From NCBI RefSeq assembly GCF_028453695.1, contig NC_135781.1, forward strand, positions 9,795,640 to 9,859,639: DNA of 64,000 bases. The letters are read 5' to 3'. Source of the stretch: Augochlora pura (lineage: Eukaryota; Arthropoda; Insecta; Hymenoptera; Halictidae). Positions 1 to 13,169 of the stretch are shown here, one piece after another (the first letter of the stretch is position 1; each line of letters starts with the position of its first letter). The notes under the pieces were generated by a model that did not search any database, was not told the DNA's origin, and saw only the letters and a program-made list of their open reading frames with translations. The position numbers and the translations under genes were made by a program.

Positions 1-3000
1 CGGAGGAATAGATTTGTTGTTCTAGTAAAATCCTAATGCGAAACAACTTATCGATGTTGTTCCGAGGCTCCCGTTATTTCCAGCAGTATCCTAAAGGAGT
101 CGTCCTCTCGCGCCAGTTACGGTGGCTGCGGTTGATGCTCTCGGGAGAGATCGTCCCTTCTCCGATCTCTCTTCGTTTCGCTTCGTTTTCCCTCTTCATC
201 TCTCGTTTTACAGAGACTACATACTTTTGTTCACTCGCGTCGGTTTACAAACACACTAGAACCAGAAGATGAAGCAACGGCGAGAAAGAAGAAAAGAGCC
301 TTCCATCTTCCCCGTCTGTCTTCCTGTTTCGTCGTTTCTCCCTCTTCCATGCCATTCTTCTTTGTGTTTCACCTCCGCGCAATTTCCTTCCTTTTTCTCC
401 GGAACCAGCCAGCCTTTACGTTCGGCCCACCCCTGAAGAAAGGGACGAACGGGGAAGGATGCTCGAGGGTGGGAGAACTGAGAATGCGGCTGGCATTCCA
501 CGCATCTCCTAAGCCATATTAAATCCATCTAACGGGTGACCTACTGCTGACATCACACGCTAGTTTAGGAGTGCGTTTATGTTGGGGGATGTGATGAACG
601 GTGGACTGCGGGGGTCAAGCAAATTTACGTTCAGATATAATATGTGAAACTTGAAATAAGTAGATCACCGAGATGTCTGAATTCACTGTTATTCTAAGTT
701 ACTCGTCTTATGTGTAAATAATTCGTTAACAGTCTGGTAAGATGTTCCATAAGATAATCCATTTCGTTGCTCGATTATCGAAATTGTATAAATATTTTTA
801 TAGGAAAAAATTAAATGCATTTTTTGATCGACATATGCATTGCAATGCTACTCGAGTAGAGTGTCAACAAATGCAGTCTTGTTATTTTATAAGGCAACAT
901 GTGATAATCGGTTTTATTTCTATTTATTTCAAAACTGTTGGAGATACGTGTATAAAGGTACAATCTAGACGTCGACACTCAATTAGTGGTATTCTAGGAA
1001 GCTCGACTTTTTTCCCTCAATAATGACACTGACATTTTCTTTGGATCAAAGAATCCAATCAGTGCTAATCGATACAAGCGTCATTAAAATTACATTCCTA
1101 GTAAATAGAACCAAACAATTATGGCATTTTAAATTATTATTATATTTTACTGTACAACTTTTACGATTTGCTACTCACGCGCGGATGTAATATCGAATAC
1201 CAAAGTGCACAAAGATTCGATCAGGCTCTCAGCCTGTAACGACAAGGTCTCCGCGTTCCCGTGTTCTTTCCAGAGGAGTATGGTTCACGCTTTCGTTTAT
1301 TTCGCTCGTAAACAGGCTCGCCGGAGATCGAGCAAAGAAGTTCGCATTCGAAATCGAATCCCACCGCGTTTCAAAGCAGTTTTTATTTCCCGTGAGTCGG
1401 ATTCCCGTCCGATAATGTAGCCTTGCATCAAGATGCTCGCGTTGCAAGCGTTCCTCCGTCTACGGATAAGGAAGGAATCATGCAAATTTGATTATTTTTC
1501 CCCGGAGCAGTCGAGAAAAGCTGACCGTATCAATCAACTTCGAAATAGCTTTAAAGGAAGGAGGAAAGGAAGCTGACAAAAATGATTCAATTCCCCAGAG
1601 TACAATACAAGGATCGCTTGATCAAGAAATGCTATCGCGAGATGAGTAAAGATCTTGATCACCATATAGACTGTCAGCCCACCATTATTTCTCATTCGAT
1701 GCGTAGATTGCTATGGGAATTCATAGCTATTTCCAGTGGAGAATGACGTACAGTGCCAACCGCGCAAACTACGTGACCCAAACTGCTGGAACCGACAACG
1801 CTCATCGAAGGATTGCTATCGATCCGTGATAATATTCCGGAACGCGCGCGTCGCGATAGAGTTCATACTTAAATAACGGCTGCGTTAAATGTTATACTTT
1901 ATGATAATTGTGTCCTCTATCATCAGGAAATCCGTAGACATTAGATCGCTTCGATTTCGTTTACGCTTTTCATTACAAAATATACGCGCAAATCAGTCTC
2001 TTCCAATATTTCACTGTTGAAAACCGTAATATTACTAGAGCACAGATTTTACGCATTTATAATAAATATAAGTAAGTGATATTTAAAACTGTGGAAAAGT
2101 TTTCAAAATTTTAGGAACCACAATATACAGTTTTTAACAGGAAGAAATTACTGAGAAGGAATGAAAGTACCTACTTCGCTGCTTTTTCTTACAATTCCTA
2201 CAGACAATCTTTATTTTCTATGGGGATTCGCAGTCTACTTAATATGAGCAAACAATTGCTCAGTTAATACTTCGTACGTGACTGAAATTTTCTCTTTAAG
2301 CTGTAACGCTAAGGAAGTTTAATGTTACCGTTTGTTTATGTCTTTAGGAAAGAAAAAAATGTTTGGCGAAACTTACTTGAATCAGATCTAAGTTGCAACT
2401 TCTACAAAACTCGCAAATGAAACTGTCGTAGAGGTTGCACATAATCAATTAATAATGGATTACACAAATAGTAGAAATCTTTGATTAAATTCTTACTAAT
2501 TCAGAACAGATACCAGTAGTGACAGAATCTGACATTATTAATAATTGTTCATTTTTCTGCACTTATAATATACGCAAATTTCTCAAACAGAAAAACATAT
2601 GGAGAAATTGCTTCTTCAAGAACAGAAAAAAGGATATTTCAAATAATCAGTACTCGCTACAACCAATTAAACGGTCGTCATCTCAAAGCACGCAGAGAAA
2701 TCGACTCTTTTAATATCTAAAAATCTTTCGACTGTCTGTCAACCGGACAAAGTGAATAGACGGACTGGGAACAATGGGAGCGTAATGAGGCGTGCGTGGA
2801 TGTTCACTATTGAAATTAGACGTTGAATTATAATTACGGCAAGCGTGTCAAAGCTTTCCGTTGAATAGTTCGGCTTTATGGCATATAAGCATTGATAGAG
2901 AACGTCTCGCACACTCTATACTATAAAAGCCGAACGCGATTGCACGAAGTGCATAGAACATGCTAATTTCGCGGTCCGAGAATTAAATCCTCATTCGAAC

Positions 3001-4599
3001 TTTCTAATGAGTAAGCCGTACGTTTACTGTGCTTGCCGATAGCGTTAAATTTGACGTGCCACTGCACCGTACGCTGATTCATTCGCCTGAAAATCAATGG
3101 GAAGCAAAGAATCGTGAATACGCGCGGAGTCACTTCCTTGTATTAACATCGCTCCATAAACCGGTAACGAAGTCGCCAAATAACATTAACCCACTTCCAT
3201 CGCAAAGAACAATCGAACAATCTTATCATCGATTCTTTTGTATAATTGAAATGGTCTCTGCAGGAGGCTACTTTACAGTTATCGCACAAATTTTGTGAAC
3301 AAACGACGCAACATTTTCCAGTTCTAGGACACTTGCTACGCAATCGCTGCAACTATTCGAACCCACGACTTTGTTTATCTTTTCCCGACGGCCGACGACA
3401 AACCGCGCGACCTATCTACGTTCTCATTATACCTACACTTCTGACTGACGCAGCGAGAAACTTCATTGATTGTTGGTTCTTTCCAAGGACTTGAGTTGCT
3501 GTATTATAAACCGTGAAGCCTCTAGAAATAGTTCAATTAGAGTTCCTACGATTCTGTGAAAATGTTTATAGGGCAATGTTGCTGGAATGTTTACTTTATG
3601 CTATTGTTAGGCGTGACTTCGTTCAGCGACGTAAAGTGTTGAATTTCTAGGGCTTTGTTTGCCTGTGTACTTCACCCAATCGTGAGCACATATACCAATA
3701 TTTACCGATCAGTGTTGTCGGTGCGGTAATTTCTGCTTGATACTACCTATAGCTGGAAAGGCTATCGATTACGCTTTTGACTAGAATCTTATTTTGACCC
3801 TTGTCCTCACAAGGGGACAAGTCAATCTACTAGCCAGCTAATAAATAGCTTTACTTAGCGACCATCGTTCATTTTATACAAATTCTATATTCTTCATTTC
3901 TTCTATTTCATTTGACAACAATTAAAAGCGGATGTACATTTCGTGACAAAGAATTGATGTGTTATGTTGTAAAATTATTTTAATACCAAAATGTTTCTAA
4001 ACTTCATAACACGATTTAAAACAATTTTCCATCACTAATTTCGTTTGCTTTGATAGCGAAAATTTGAACTTTAGGAACATTTCCTCTATTGTGAAATCTA
4101 CCGACATGATTTTCACGTGGCATGCTTCCGTCGTATTCTTTTCCTAATTAATACAACGGTATGTTTCATTATTAACAGTTAAACATGTTTAAAACTCATA
4201 TCGCGTCAGTTCTCCTGTACATCTCCCTCGTACTTTAATACTGAATCTACCGAGTCTGTTTCACAGTTTTTCTTCCAAAATTGTAGAAATTATAAAGACT
4301 GAAAGCGCATATTATGATAAATATGACGAAAATAAAAATAAATAGAATCTTGTCAATCTTATAAAACAACACACGTTGATCATTTTTGTAGCATGGTAGA
4401 TTTGATGTTAAAGAACGTTCAACAAAATCTGCTCCTCACAATAAAGCAGGCTGTTTTGCTTCGAAATTTACTTCGTAAAGAAAACTACCATTCGAAAATC
4501 AAAAATGTAAAATCATAAAATTCTTCCATCAGCGCGCTCTCTAATTAGAGCGACACTATTACTACTCGAGTCCTTCGATTTGGAGACGTTTAACGTTCT
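1..4599. other. Intergenic DNA, no gene seen
   Basis: AT-rich sequence. Every open frame here is short, most begin at non-ATG codons, and none shows a recognisable domain or flanking splice pattern. A cysteine-rich frame on the - strand at 3143-3352 was considered and not accepted. No tRNA-like or transposase-like sequence was noticed by eye. It may be upstream regulatory DNA of the synaptotagmin gene or part of a large intron of a gene outside the window; the sequence does not decide. Confidence 0.5.
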
Positions 4600-5833
4600 C
4601 CAGCTGAAAATCTCTGTAATTACGAGTATCGATTCCCTCTCGAGGCGTAATCTTGCGTCCGGGTGCAGCAATCGTCCCGCGGATCCCGGCACGGAATATC
4701 CCGAGGAGTTTCGGCTTAGGACGCGCGGACCAAGGTGTCGTTGATCGGAGCTCCGGTCGAAATTTAGGGCTTCGAGCGTGGCTGGCATTAGTGGCCCGGA
4801 TTTTGGGGGTAGAAAACCGTAAAATCCCGCGCGCGCCTCTGTCTCCGTTGAACGGGAAAGGGTGGAAAGATGATGGAGACGGAACAGAGAGACCGAGAAG
4901 GAGAAGGGAAGGGAGTAGGGGAGGCAGGCGAAATTTCGGTGTTTGGCAGCAAACGTTAGAAACTCGAGGGGCGAGCTTCTGGGGCGCAATGCGCCATCTG
5001 GCAGCTACCCAGAATTTCCAGCCCTCTCCCTCTGCCGAGCTACCATCTCTTTCTGCTGCAATACCGACACGCGCACCCACCTTCACTTTTCTCCCTCTTC
5101 CTTTCTTTCACCCTCTCCGGTCGTTCCACCCCTGGCTCGCATGCAGAAAAGGACGCAAAAGGAGAGACAAAGAGGAATCAGGGGATGCAGTGGTATTCTC
5201 TTAAGACAAAGAGAAGAGAATGAAACACAGTCACGCACCTACACAACTTTGCGCGAGCCTCCATCCTCCCAACCTGCTTTATTTCGCCTGTTTTTTTCGT
5301 ACTCGTCGAGATAGCAGAATCCCCCCCGCCCCATCTCTCCTGCTCTCCGACGAACCCTACTTTTCCTCTTGTTGCTTCCTTCCGTTTCCTTATGCCGTGC
5401 GCCAACGTTCTCAGTCACCTTCGCCGCGGACTCACCCTCGCGCCAACCCCCGCTCCCGAACCCACCTCTCCTACGTCTACTTTTCAGCACTCATCCCTCC
5501 TTAGACCACGGGGAGAGATACCTCGGATTTCCCGGTGTGTTTTGTTTGCATTTTAATCGACCCGAGGCTATGCACCTCAGAATTTTGGCCAGCTCCATCG
5601 TCAACCCGCCTCGTGTTCCGGTTCCTGCCTCCTAGACCTACCCCAACACGCGCTCCCAGCCTGAATACACAGGGGAAAATTGGAACCGTGCGATTTCTTT
5701 CATTGTTTTCGCCCATTTCACGGACCTCCGTCTCGCGTTCTGCTGCTAGCCTCCGGCTGCAACGGGGGACGCACCTCGTGCTGCCAAATGGAAAGTCGAT
5801 TACCGTCGAGACACTGTGACGGAGTTTTGGCAC
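4600..5833. other. GC- and CpG-rich block, possible promoter or untranslated exon
   Basis: This roughly 1.2 kb stretch is much richer in G+C and CpG than its surroundings. The + strand is purine-rich around 4855-4930, then strongly pyrimidine-rich from about 5040 to 5500. Open frames of 75-183 codons overlap in several frames on both strands, as expected of GC-rich DNA without stops rather than of one coding exon, and none reads as a known domain. A CpG-rich promoter or non-coding first exon is the best guess; no TATA box or transcription start can be fixed from sequence alone. Confidence 0.35.
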
Positions 5834-8800
5834 ATTTTTGACGGCGAGCCATTCGTTTCCCGCTGTGTCGAGACTTGCGCAAATTGTCGTGCACGTTGCC
5901 TTTCAGCCTGCAAACTTTGGGATTGTACGGTTCTTGTGGAAACCTCTCGCCATCTTCGGAAACAGAAATATCAAAAGTTAGTTGACACGTTGACTGACAA
6001 GTCGGCCATGCGAGAACGATACTATCTCTTAGTTAGATTTGAGAATCATTCTGCGACATTGTGTGAAATGTGCGCAAGAATTGAAGTATTTTAACTATCT
6101 ACGTAGTTCGTCCGTTAATTTATAAATCTGTTCGTTTTCGTATGGCTAAGAGCCATCTTGTTTGACTTGTGGTGTTCATAAAAAAAATTTAATAGGTACA
6201 AGGAATATAATTTGAATGACATTTGTATAATATAAACGTGATATGAAGGGGTAAAAATAATATGTAGAACAGATGTTTCTGCTACTATACTTTCTTATTT
6301 TTGTCAGCACTTAATGTGAGACATGGAAGAAAAATAATATTCCTACTTCTTGATGATGAAAAATAATATTTAGCTAATATCTAGTTTAGAATTTATAAAA
6401 TTTTCGAAAAGCTTTGAAACAAGATCAGATTTATTATCGTAGAACTTTTGATATGAAATTAGGACGGTTTAATAGAAAATTCAATCCTTAAATATTGTAT
6501 GGACCTACTGCAATTCCTTGATAAAGGTCTCCGTGTCAAAGACGCTCCTGAACGTGTACAAGAGAAGACAATTCTGATGTTGCCTAGGGAATAATAACTT
6601 CGTTTCAGAGGTCCTTGACGACGCGTTGTGAAAGAAGCTCCAACTTGTCGTAATATGAACAATATTAAGGCAATTCAATGGAGACTTCTTGATCAAACAG
6701 AAATACTTGTTCCTTGTGAATAATTTATCTTAAAATAGCATCTTTTAAATGGATTTATTAAGATTTTTTAAGAGCTTCCAAAATTATAGAGATGAGCTTA
6801 AAATGCATTATTAATATTGCGGTAGCAGACAATTAATAACACTTTCCTCCATTTTAATCAAATGAAACCTTTTAGTTCGGGAAATAAATTATTACGTTAT
6901 TTCAATCTTGGTTATGATTTTCTACATTCTGAATAGTAGTTAATGCAGAAAATGGTTCGACCGTGTGTTAATCAGTTAACTGTGGCGATGTAGTAATCAC
7001 GTATGTAGAACTGCAGATAAATCTATCTAAAATTGTCGTGAACAAAGATAGCTCGACATTAAATGTACAGACATGGCAACACAATTTTCCAATATCGCGA
7101 AGCTTTTGATAGTCGGCGTCCATTTTGTAATTCGTCGTATTATCAAGTGTGAAACATTCCGGATTATTTTAATACCATGGCGATCGAACCGGTTAAGAAC
7201 GAAATTCAATTATCGCGGCACGGAGCGGCGAGCCAGCAGAGGGAACGAGAGATCCGATGGTGCAGTGGCATGCAGTTTTACGAATGCGGCCGAAAGTGCA
7301 ACGAACCTGCAGCACTCCTGCAGCCGCGTATACCGACCGACGGGACCGACGACCCGATCGATCGAGACCACTCGATTAACGCTGCAGACGAACTTCTTCT
7401 GGATATGCTAATCAACATTTTTTAGGATAATTTTCACCCTAGAGAAAGCCATTCTGCGTGGGACGCGATACAATTAAAAAAAGACTGCGAGAAAATATCG
7501 ACTTCTTTTCAGATGAAACTTGATCGACACTGTAAATACGGTCCAAACGTTGAGTCGCGCGGCTATATTGTCTGAATTAATCACGACCGGAATCGTCCCA
7601 ACAGAGTTATTAGCAAATATTTCCTCGAAAGATTTAATAATAATTCGAAGAAAATATTCCCGTTCCATTGCTTGTTTCGTTGAAAACACGGTGAAAATTT
7701 AATGCCACGTTTCACAGTCACTGTATCATATAGCTTAATTAACGCAGAAATTAATTAACTCTGAATTATTCGTTAATTAAATACTCTCGCAAATTAGCAG
7801 TTGGCTTTCCAGTAGATTGACACTTTCATCGATTAATCTATAGAGATAGGAGAAATGTCTAAGCCTTTCTCGAGCAAAACTAAGTTGCCGCAGCTTCCAT
7901 TTGCGCGAACATCTGATATCATAACAACAAATCTATGACCGTAACTAAACTTGGTGTCTCGTAGTTTTAGCGCAATTTCAGCAACGGCAACTTCGCAACT
8001 GTTTCTTCGAAACTTTCCGAAACTGTTAGCGACGTCAGTGAAAATCATTTGAATCACGAAATTAATGTTTTCACTTTTCAAGTAAATTTTCGATGGAATT
8101 CTGTATTTTCTGCTACGTTAATATTTTGCGGCGCAGATTAAATCATCAAAATCCTGGTCCAGAATTATAATTTTCAACTTTAATACAAACTTGGCGCACA
8201 GACCTTTACTTTTTACCACTGCGAGCTAATTAAACTTTTTGCAAGGGAAGTTGAATCAACAAAATCCCAGTCCAAAGTTAATGTTTCCAATTTGAAATGT
8301 TCAGTGACAAAAATAGAATCGTTGAAGAAATGCTTCCCACGATTTTTCCGTCTAAAAATAGAACGTAATTACCAGCCGTAAGAGAAATTAAACATTCAAA
8401 TGTTCCGCGTAGCCGACCGAAATGCATTGCGCCGCGCTACCCCCGGCTTTTCCGTGCCGCAGAAAATTCTGCGTTTAACTACGTTATAGCCGCAATCCCG
8501 TGAATTGCAGCCACTTCGCGCGATAGGACGTTTTACGCAACGCCGAGCCGTGCGATACCATTCGTGGCGAACGTGAGTGTTGAATTATTCAGCAGACGGG
8601 GGGTCTTAAACATGCTGCGGAATCTGTCGATTCGGAAGTCAGCAGCGCGAGAAAAATGAAGAATTAAGCGTGCGCCCTAATATTCGAAATTGAAGCTTTG
8701 TTAGCAGTTCCTACGAGTCTGTTTCATTCTACTGCAAGTGAAAGTACTTACGACTTGAAAGTTGTACTCCTTGCAGCGGAAAATCGACATACTGAAATAG

Positions 8801-11800
8801 GACAAGAATTCATTATTATTTTATTATTTTATGAACAAAAAATAATTTTAAACTTTCCAGTAAAAAACACATGCAAATGGTTTTCGTAACATTTAATTTC
8901 TTTGTAATAGAAGTTCTTTGAAAGACGTATGCATTTCGTAAAAACAAAGAAATTATATTAAATCAAACGCATTTATTCGTATTACTATTGATTCAACCGT
9001 AGATCATTATTAAAATTTTTAGTATGATTAATTCTAATGACTTCAGAAACTGTATTGTATGATAAGTATCGTTCGCATTTTCATTCTTCAGCAGACTAAG
9101 CGTGTTCCATCAACCCAGATAGATAACGAAAATTTTCTATTTTCATAATAATAAATAATGCGTAGTATATCGTTCGTTTAATAAAAGGGAAAATGGAAAT
9201 TCAATTCACTCGACCACAGATTCCACGAGAAAACGATTTTGTACTCTACGTCTTATCCAGAGTGACATTTCACTACCACGCGACGGAGCGGTGCGGCTCT
9301 TGAAACCAAGGAACAGTTAGCTGAAAAGTATAAAACATGGAAGCAGCTCAATGGTTATTAGCTGGCAGAAAATTGTCAGTCGCAACGTGACAGTTACAGT
9401 TTTTGCGTTGGCAGCATGACAATAATGTTCATCCGAGACATTTTCTCGATTTCCGAGAGCGGGTGCCCGGATGTTAAAATCGTGACACCGAGGTGATTGT
9501 TGTCGAATGCAACATTTCATCAGCGAAATGAATCACCTCTCTTACCCCGTGATCGTCGAGGAAAAAAAAAGGGAAAACACACGGCAAATATTTAATCCGC
9601 GCGGCCCGTTCCCTACGGATATTTTTCCTCTGCACTTTACACAGCATGCTACACAAATAGAACCACCTGAAGATGAATTCCGTCGTTTCGTTACCTTCAG
9701 AGTTTCGCCACCTGACTGGACGTGAGATTTTTCATGCAACTTCCGCTCGAATCGATGAAATTGCAAAAGTAATTTGCCATAATATTCGTAAACTTCGCTT
9801 CTCGAAAAATCGTCGATATTCGAACTGTTGTAATATTTTTAAAAATATTTATGCAATCGCAAGCTCAGACTAATTTGAAAGTTTAAAGCCTCTTGTTTCG
9901 TTAATCATAATTAAGTCTTCTCTGTGAACGTTTGGATTATATGGTATAGAAGAAAACGAAGGACTCATCTTATACCGAAAATCATATAACAGAATATTCC
10001 AGTTCCTCATTTTGCAATCTTTTCAGCTACTTTATGCGACACAAATAAAGTTCGAGTTTTCTAAAGCTGGCAGTACATCTTTCAGTCAAAGTACAATAAA
10101 ATGATTAAAAAAAAATCGTATATCAAATTTTAAATAGTTGTTGCAAAGAGAAAGAAGCTTCAAGAAAAAAATATCAAATTCCCCATCGATTGTTACTCAA
10201 GAATAGATCACAAGAAAAAAGTTTCACAGTAAAGTAACTTATGTACACTCTTAATGTGTCAAAGTTAAAACAATGAACGTTAGCAATGAAATGTTCAATT
10301 CCTAATGAACTCTTTCCTAGAACAATTGCCGCTTTGTTGACCAGAATGACATTAGTCTATCGATCTCCGCGGGTGCATACTCTATTTTCGATGTGAAATA
10401 AGAAAAAGTTGCCTATTTTTATGCACTCCTTGTTGACCCTATCGAGTAATATGAGCTGCTTAATCGGAATTTGTTATCGATGTTGCAAGCCTACACTTAT
10501 TTTTAGAACGGCAAACTTTTTGACGAAAGTATAACAAGTATGTTTAGGGTCGTTTATAATTTTATTCAACAACCTTTTGCTTCTTCTTGATACATCAGCT
10601 TTTCGAAATTATAATCTTTTCTTAATAAACAGTCTAAAGAATTGTTTAAAAATTCACGATATGAAGAATTATTTCAGACTGCACAGTTTAAGGACATGTT
10701 TCGCTGTGCAGAATTTGAAAAATTGCTTCGAGAGCTAGAAATGAGAAATAATTTGAAAGAAATCATTTTGAATTCTATTCGCGATTCCAAACGGAAAGCG
10801 GGACGATTTTTTTCTGCGAGAAAATTTCATTAGTGAGAGGAAATCGATGGAATCCGGCAAGGGACCATAACTCGCCGGGTTAAAATGCCCATATCGATAT
10901 TTCCCGACCATGACCGTATCGCTAGCGTGTGCACCGACGGTTCTTATTATTCACGGCTGCAAGTCATCGCAACGAATTTTAATAAGCCGACGCGAATTTC
11001 GTTAAACACACTTGATCTTGCCACTCATAAATATGGAGAACGTTTATTTAACCACGGCGGTGTATCTATAAAACGTCTCGGGACCAAACGAGACCTGGTT
11101 GAAGGGGCGGAGAAAGAACGGTATCAAGGACAGTGAAAATCGATATTAAAACAAAAGCGTAGGAAACTATTTTCGCGACGAATATTTACGCGAAATATTT
11201 CCGGTGGTATCATCAGCGGAAAAGATCCGCACACCCGCCCGGTCTACGGTAACATCAGCGTTACTATTTTAACGATGTACCCAAGGGACAAAGAATAATA
11301 ATAATAAAACCAATTTATGACCGCGGCAAGCTGCCTGAATAATGTCGATCCGAGTTCCGCCGTGTTCCTCGAACATGTTTCAACGTTACCGCCAGAAACG
11401 TGGAAATCACCGACGCCTCGGATATGATAGTCTTACAGTACTCCACAAAATTGTTCGCATAACACATATCTGAAAATGTGAGAATCCATGCCCAGGAAGA
11501 AAAATGTTGTGTAATTGATGACAGAAAATTTTACATATGATAATTACTTAACATCGAGCAAAACGATCAGTATACCAATTAGTTTGTTGATATTTTATTA
11601 TTTTATGTAATATTTTAGCATTTATCTATCCAGTACGCAATCTAGTAAAGTTTGTAACAAAAAGCAATGCACGATGAATCGAATTGTATCATAATGAACA
11701 AAAATATCAATTAGAACAGCTCCAATTTTCAGGTGTAGAACCGATAAATTCAATGATTCTTGTACCTTGTATTTTTCGTCAGCATTTTTCAATTTTCTGT

Positions 11801-13140
11801 CGCTTTTCTTCGTTCAATTTTTCAGCAGTTCCATTCGAACAATAAGAATCGTGCACCGTGCCGATACTTTTGAGGAATACTGTATATCGAACGAATCGAA
11901 CTCGTACATGGTGCACCAACAACGGGGCGACTCTAACGTGTGAATTATTCATGACCCCTCAAGAATTCCGATCCCGTAACTTTGCGAATTAGCGATAAAC
12001 GAACTCGAGTCAATTTTCTGCAAGTTACCGCCTTCCATTGTCGAAAATAATAATACCATGGTTGCGCAGATATCGTTCCAGAAACGCATTGCATCGTTAA
12101 TGCGTTACGTGACGGGCCAGCAAACTAGTCCGTTGGCAATAAAAAGTTGTTTGTTACTGTCGTGTCGTCAAAATTTTCCGTCGTTCGCGATAACTCGGCG
12201 CATAATTACTCGATTCCCATTAAGCTGAACGGTTTTATAAATGAAGCTGGCGAAACTATGACTACGAAAACTGGAAATGAACAAGATGTTTTGAAGAATA
12301 TTTCTGACGATTAATGCTAAACCCACCGAACAATAAAATTGATTGACGTGTATTACCTGAAAGAAATGAAAAGATCCAATTTACTTAGATTTTGTACAGT
12401 TTTTATTATAGTAGTTGATCAAATACTATAATTTATGCAATAATTTTCCACAAAATTGTCTTAATTGTTATTATAATTTTAAAATGAGAAACCGGTTGTT
12501 AGACCGTAATAGGTTTAACCTTAAATCATGAGGTTAGCTATTAATAACTAATATATTTTAAACATTTCTCCAGGAAGCTGTGTCTTAAACATCATTGACT
12601 GTGTAAATATAAAAAAAGATGATTAAAATTATATTTTATTAAAGAATCAAAACTGTTCAATTAACGAAGCGTCGATAGCAATTAACGTAAAAATTGAGAT
12701 CACAAAAAGAAATAAAAATATGTCGAGCACAAATTGTACCTCTTTGCTTCTTGGAAATCCCGCATCAAACGCTGTTGGAATTTTTCTCGGTAAACTCGAC
12801 AGTACAATTTCCCTCGGCTTTAATAAATAAACAGGAAAATGATGGAACATGCTGCCTGGTAAAGCACGCCTGAGGCTAGTTTTCGTCGCAGAACGCAGCA
12901 CGTACCGTCCATAAAGTCGTCTAAATAATTCCGTTAGACGATATCGATTTCGCAAACGCGGATACGCGACGGCAGAAGTGGCCGACGAATTTTTTCGTTC
13001 CTAATCAACTGCGCTCGACGCATGTATATCTAACATCGGTTACCTTGACACAGTGGCACAAATGTAAGCTCAGCTACAACCGCTCTGGGCTGACCCAGTT
13101 TTGATATCCTCTACTTACCGGTCCTTATTTTACCTTTCCG
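5834..13140. other. Intergenic DNA with scattered GC-rich patches, no supported gene
   Basis: AT-rich DNA alternates with short CpG-rich patches near 7180-7400, 8400-8600, 9540-9730 and 10850-11400. The patches do not resolve into spliced coding exons. Two small frames are noted elsewhere: 7177-7425 (+), with a good start context and a cysteine cluster, and 10642-10833 (+), rich in charged residues but starting at TTG. Conserved non-coding regulatory DNA is plausible; a comparison with related genomes would settle it. Confidence 0.4.
7177..7425 (+). other. Small ORF of uncertain status, 82 codons
   Basis: The frame opens with ATG in a strong context (ACCATGG) and ends at TAG. It lies in a GC-rich patch inside AT-rich DNA. 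The middle contains the cysteine pattern CSGMQFYECGRKC, which recalls the first half of trypsin-inhibitor-like (TIL) cysteine-rich domains, but the later cysteines of a TIL domain are absent. There is no signal peptide. It could be a fragment of an exon, a small protein gene, or chance. A longer overlapping frame (7073-7411) in another register shows that open frames arise easily here. Treat as unproven. Confidence 0.15.
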
Positions 13141-13141
13141 T

Positions 13142-13169
13142 GCTCGCTCGCTCGCTCGCTCGCTCGCTC
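13142..13169. repeat. (GCTC)n microsatellite
   Basis: Seven perfect copies of the tetranucleotide GCTC, followed directly by a CpG-rich stretch. Simple repeat, likely length-polymorphic. Confidence 0.95.

Noticed and set aside
3143..3352. Cysteine-rich frame on - resembling a zinc-binding module
   Set aside because: Spacing fits no known finger, the opposite strand is equally open (3029-3298, 3246-3494), and no neighbouring exon exists.
4653..5204. Open frame of 183 codons on + and overlapping frames on - (4513-4989, 4562-5086)
   Set aside because: GC-rich, open in several frames at once, low-complexity arginine/proline/serine composition, no domain and no splice support.
10642..10833. 63-codon charged frame on +
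   Set aside because: Starts at TTG, lies in AT-rich DNA where such frames arise by chance, and has no similarity I recognise.
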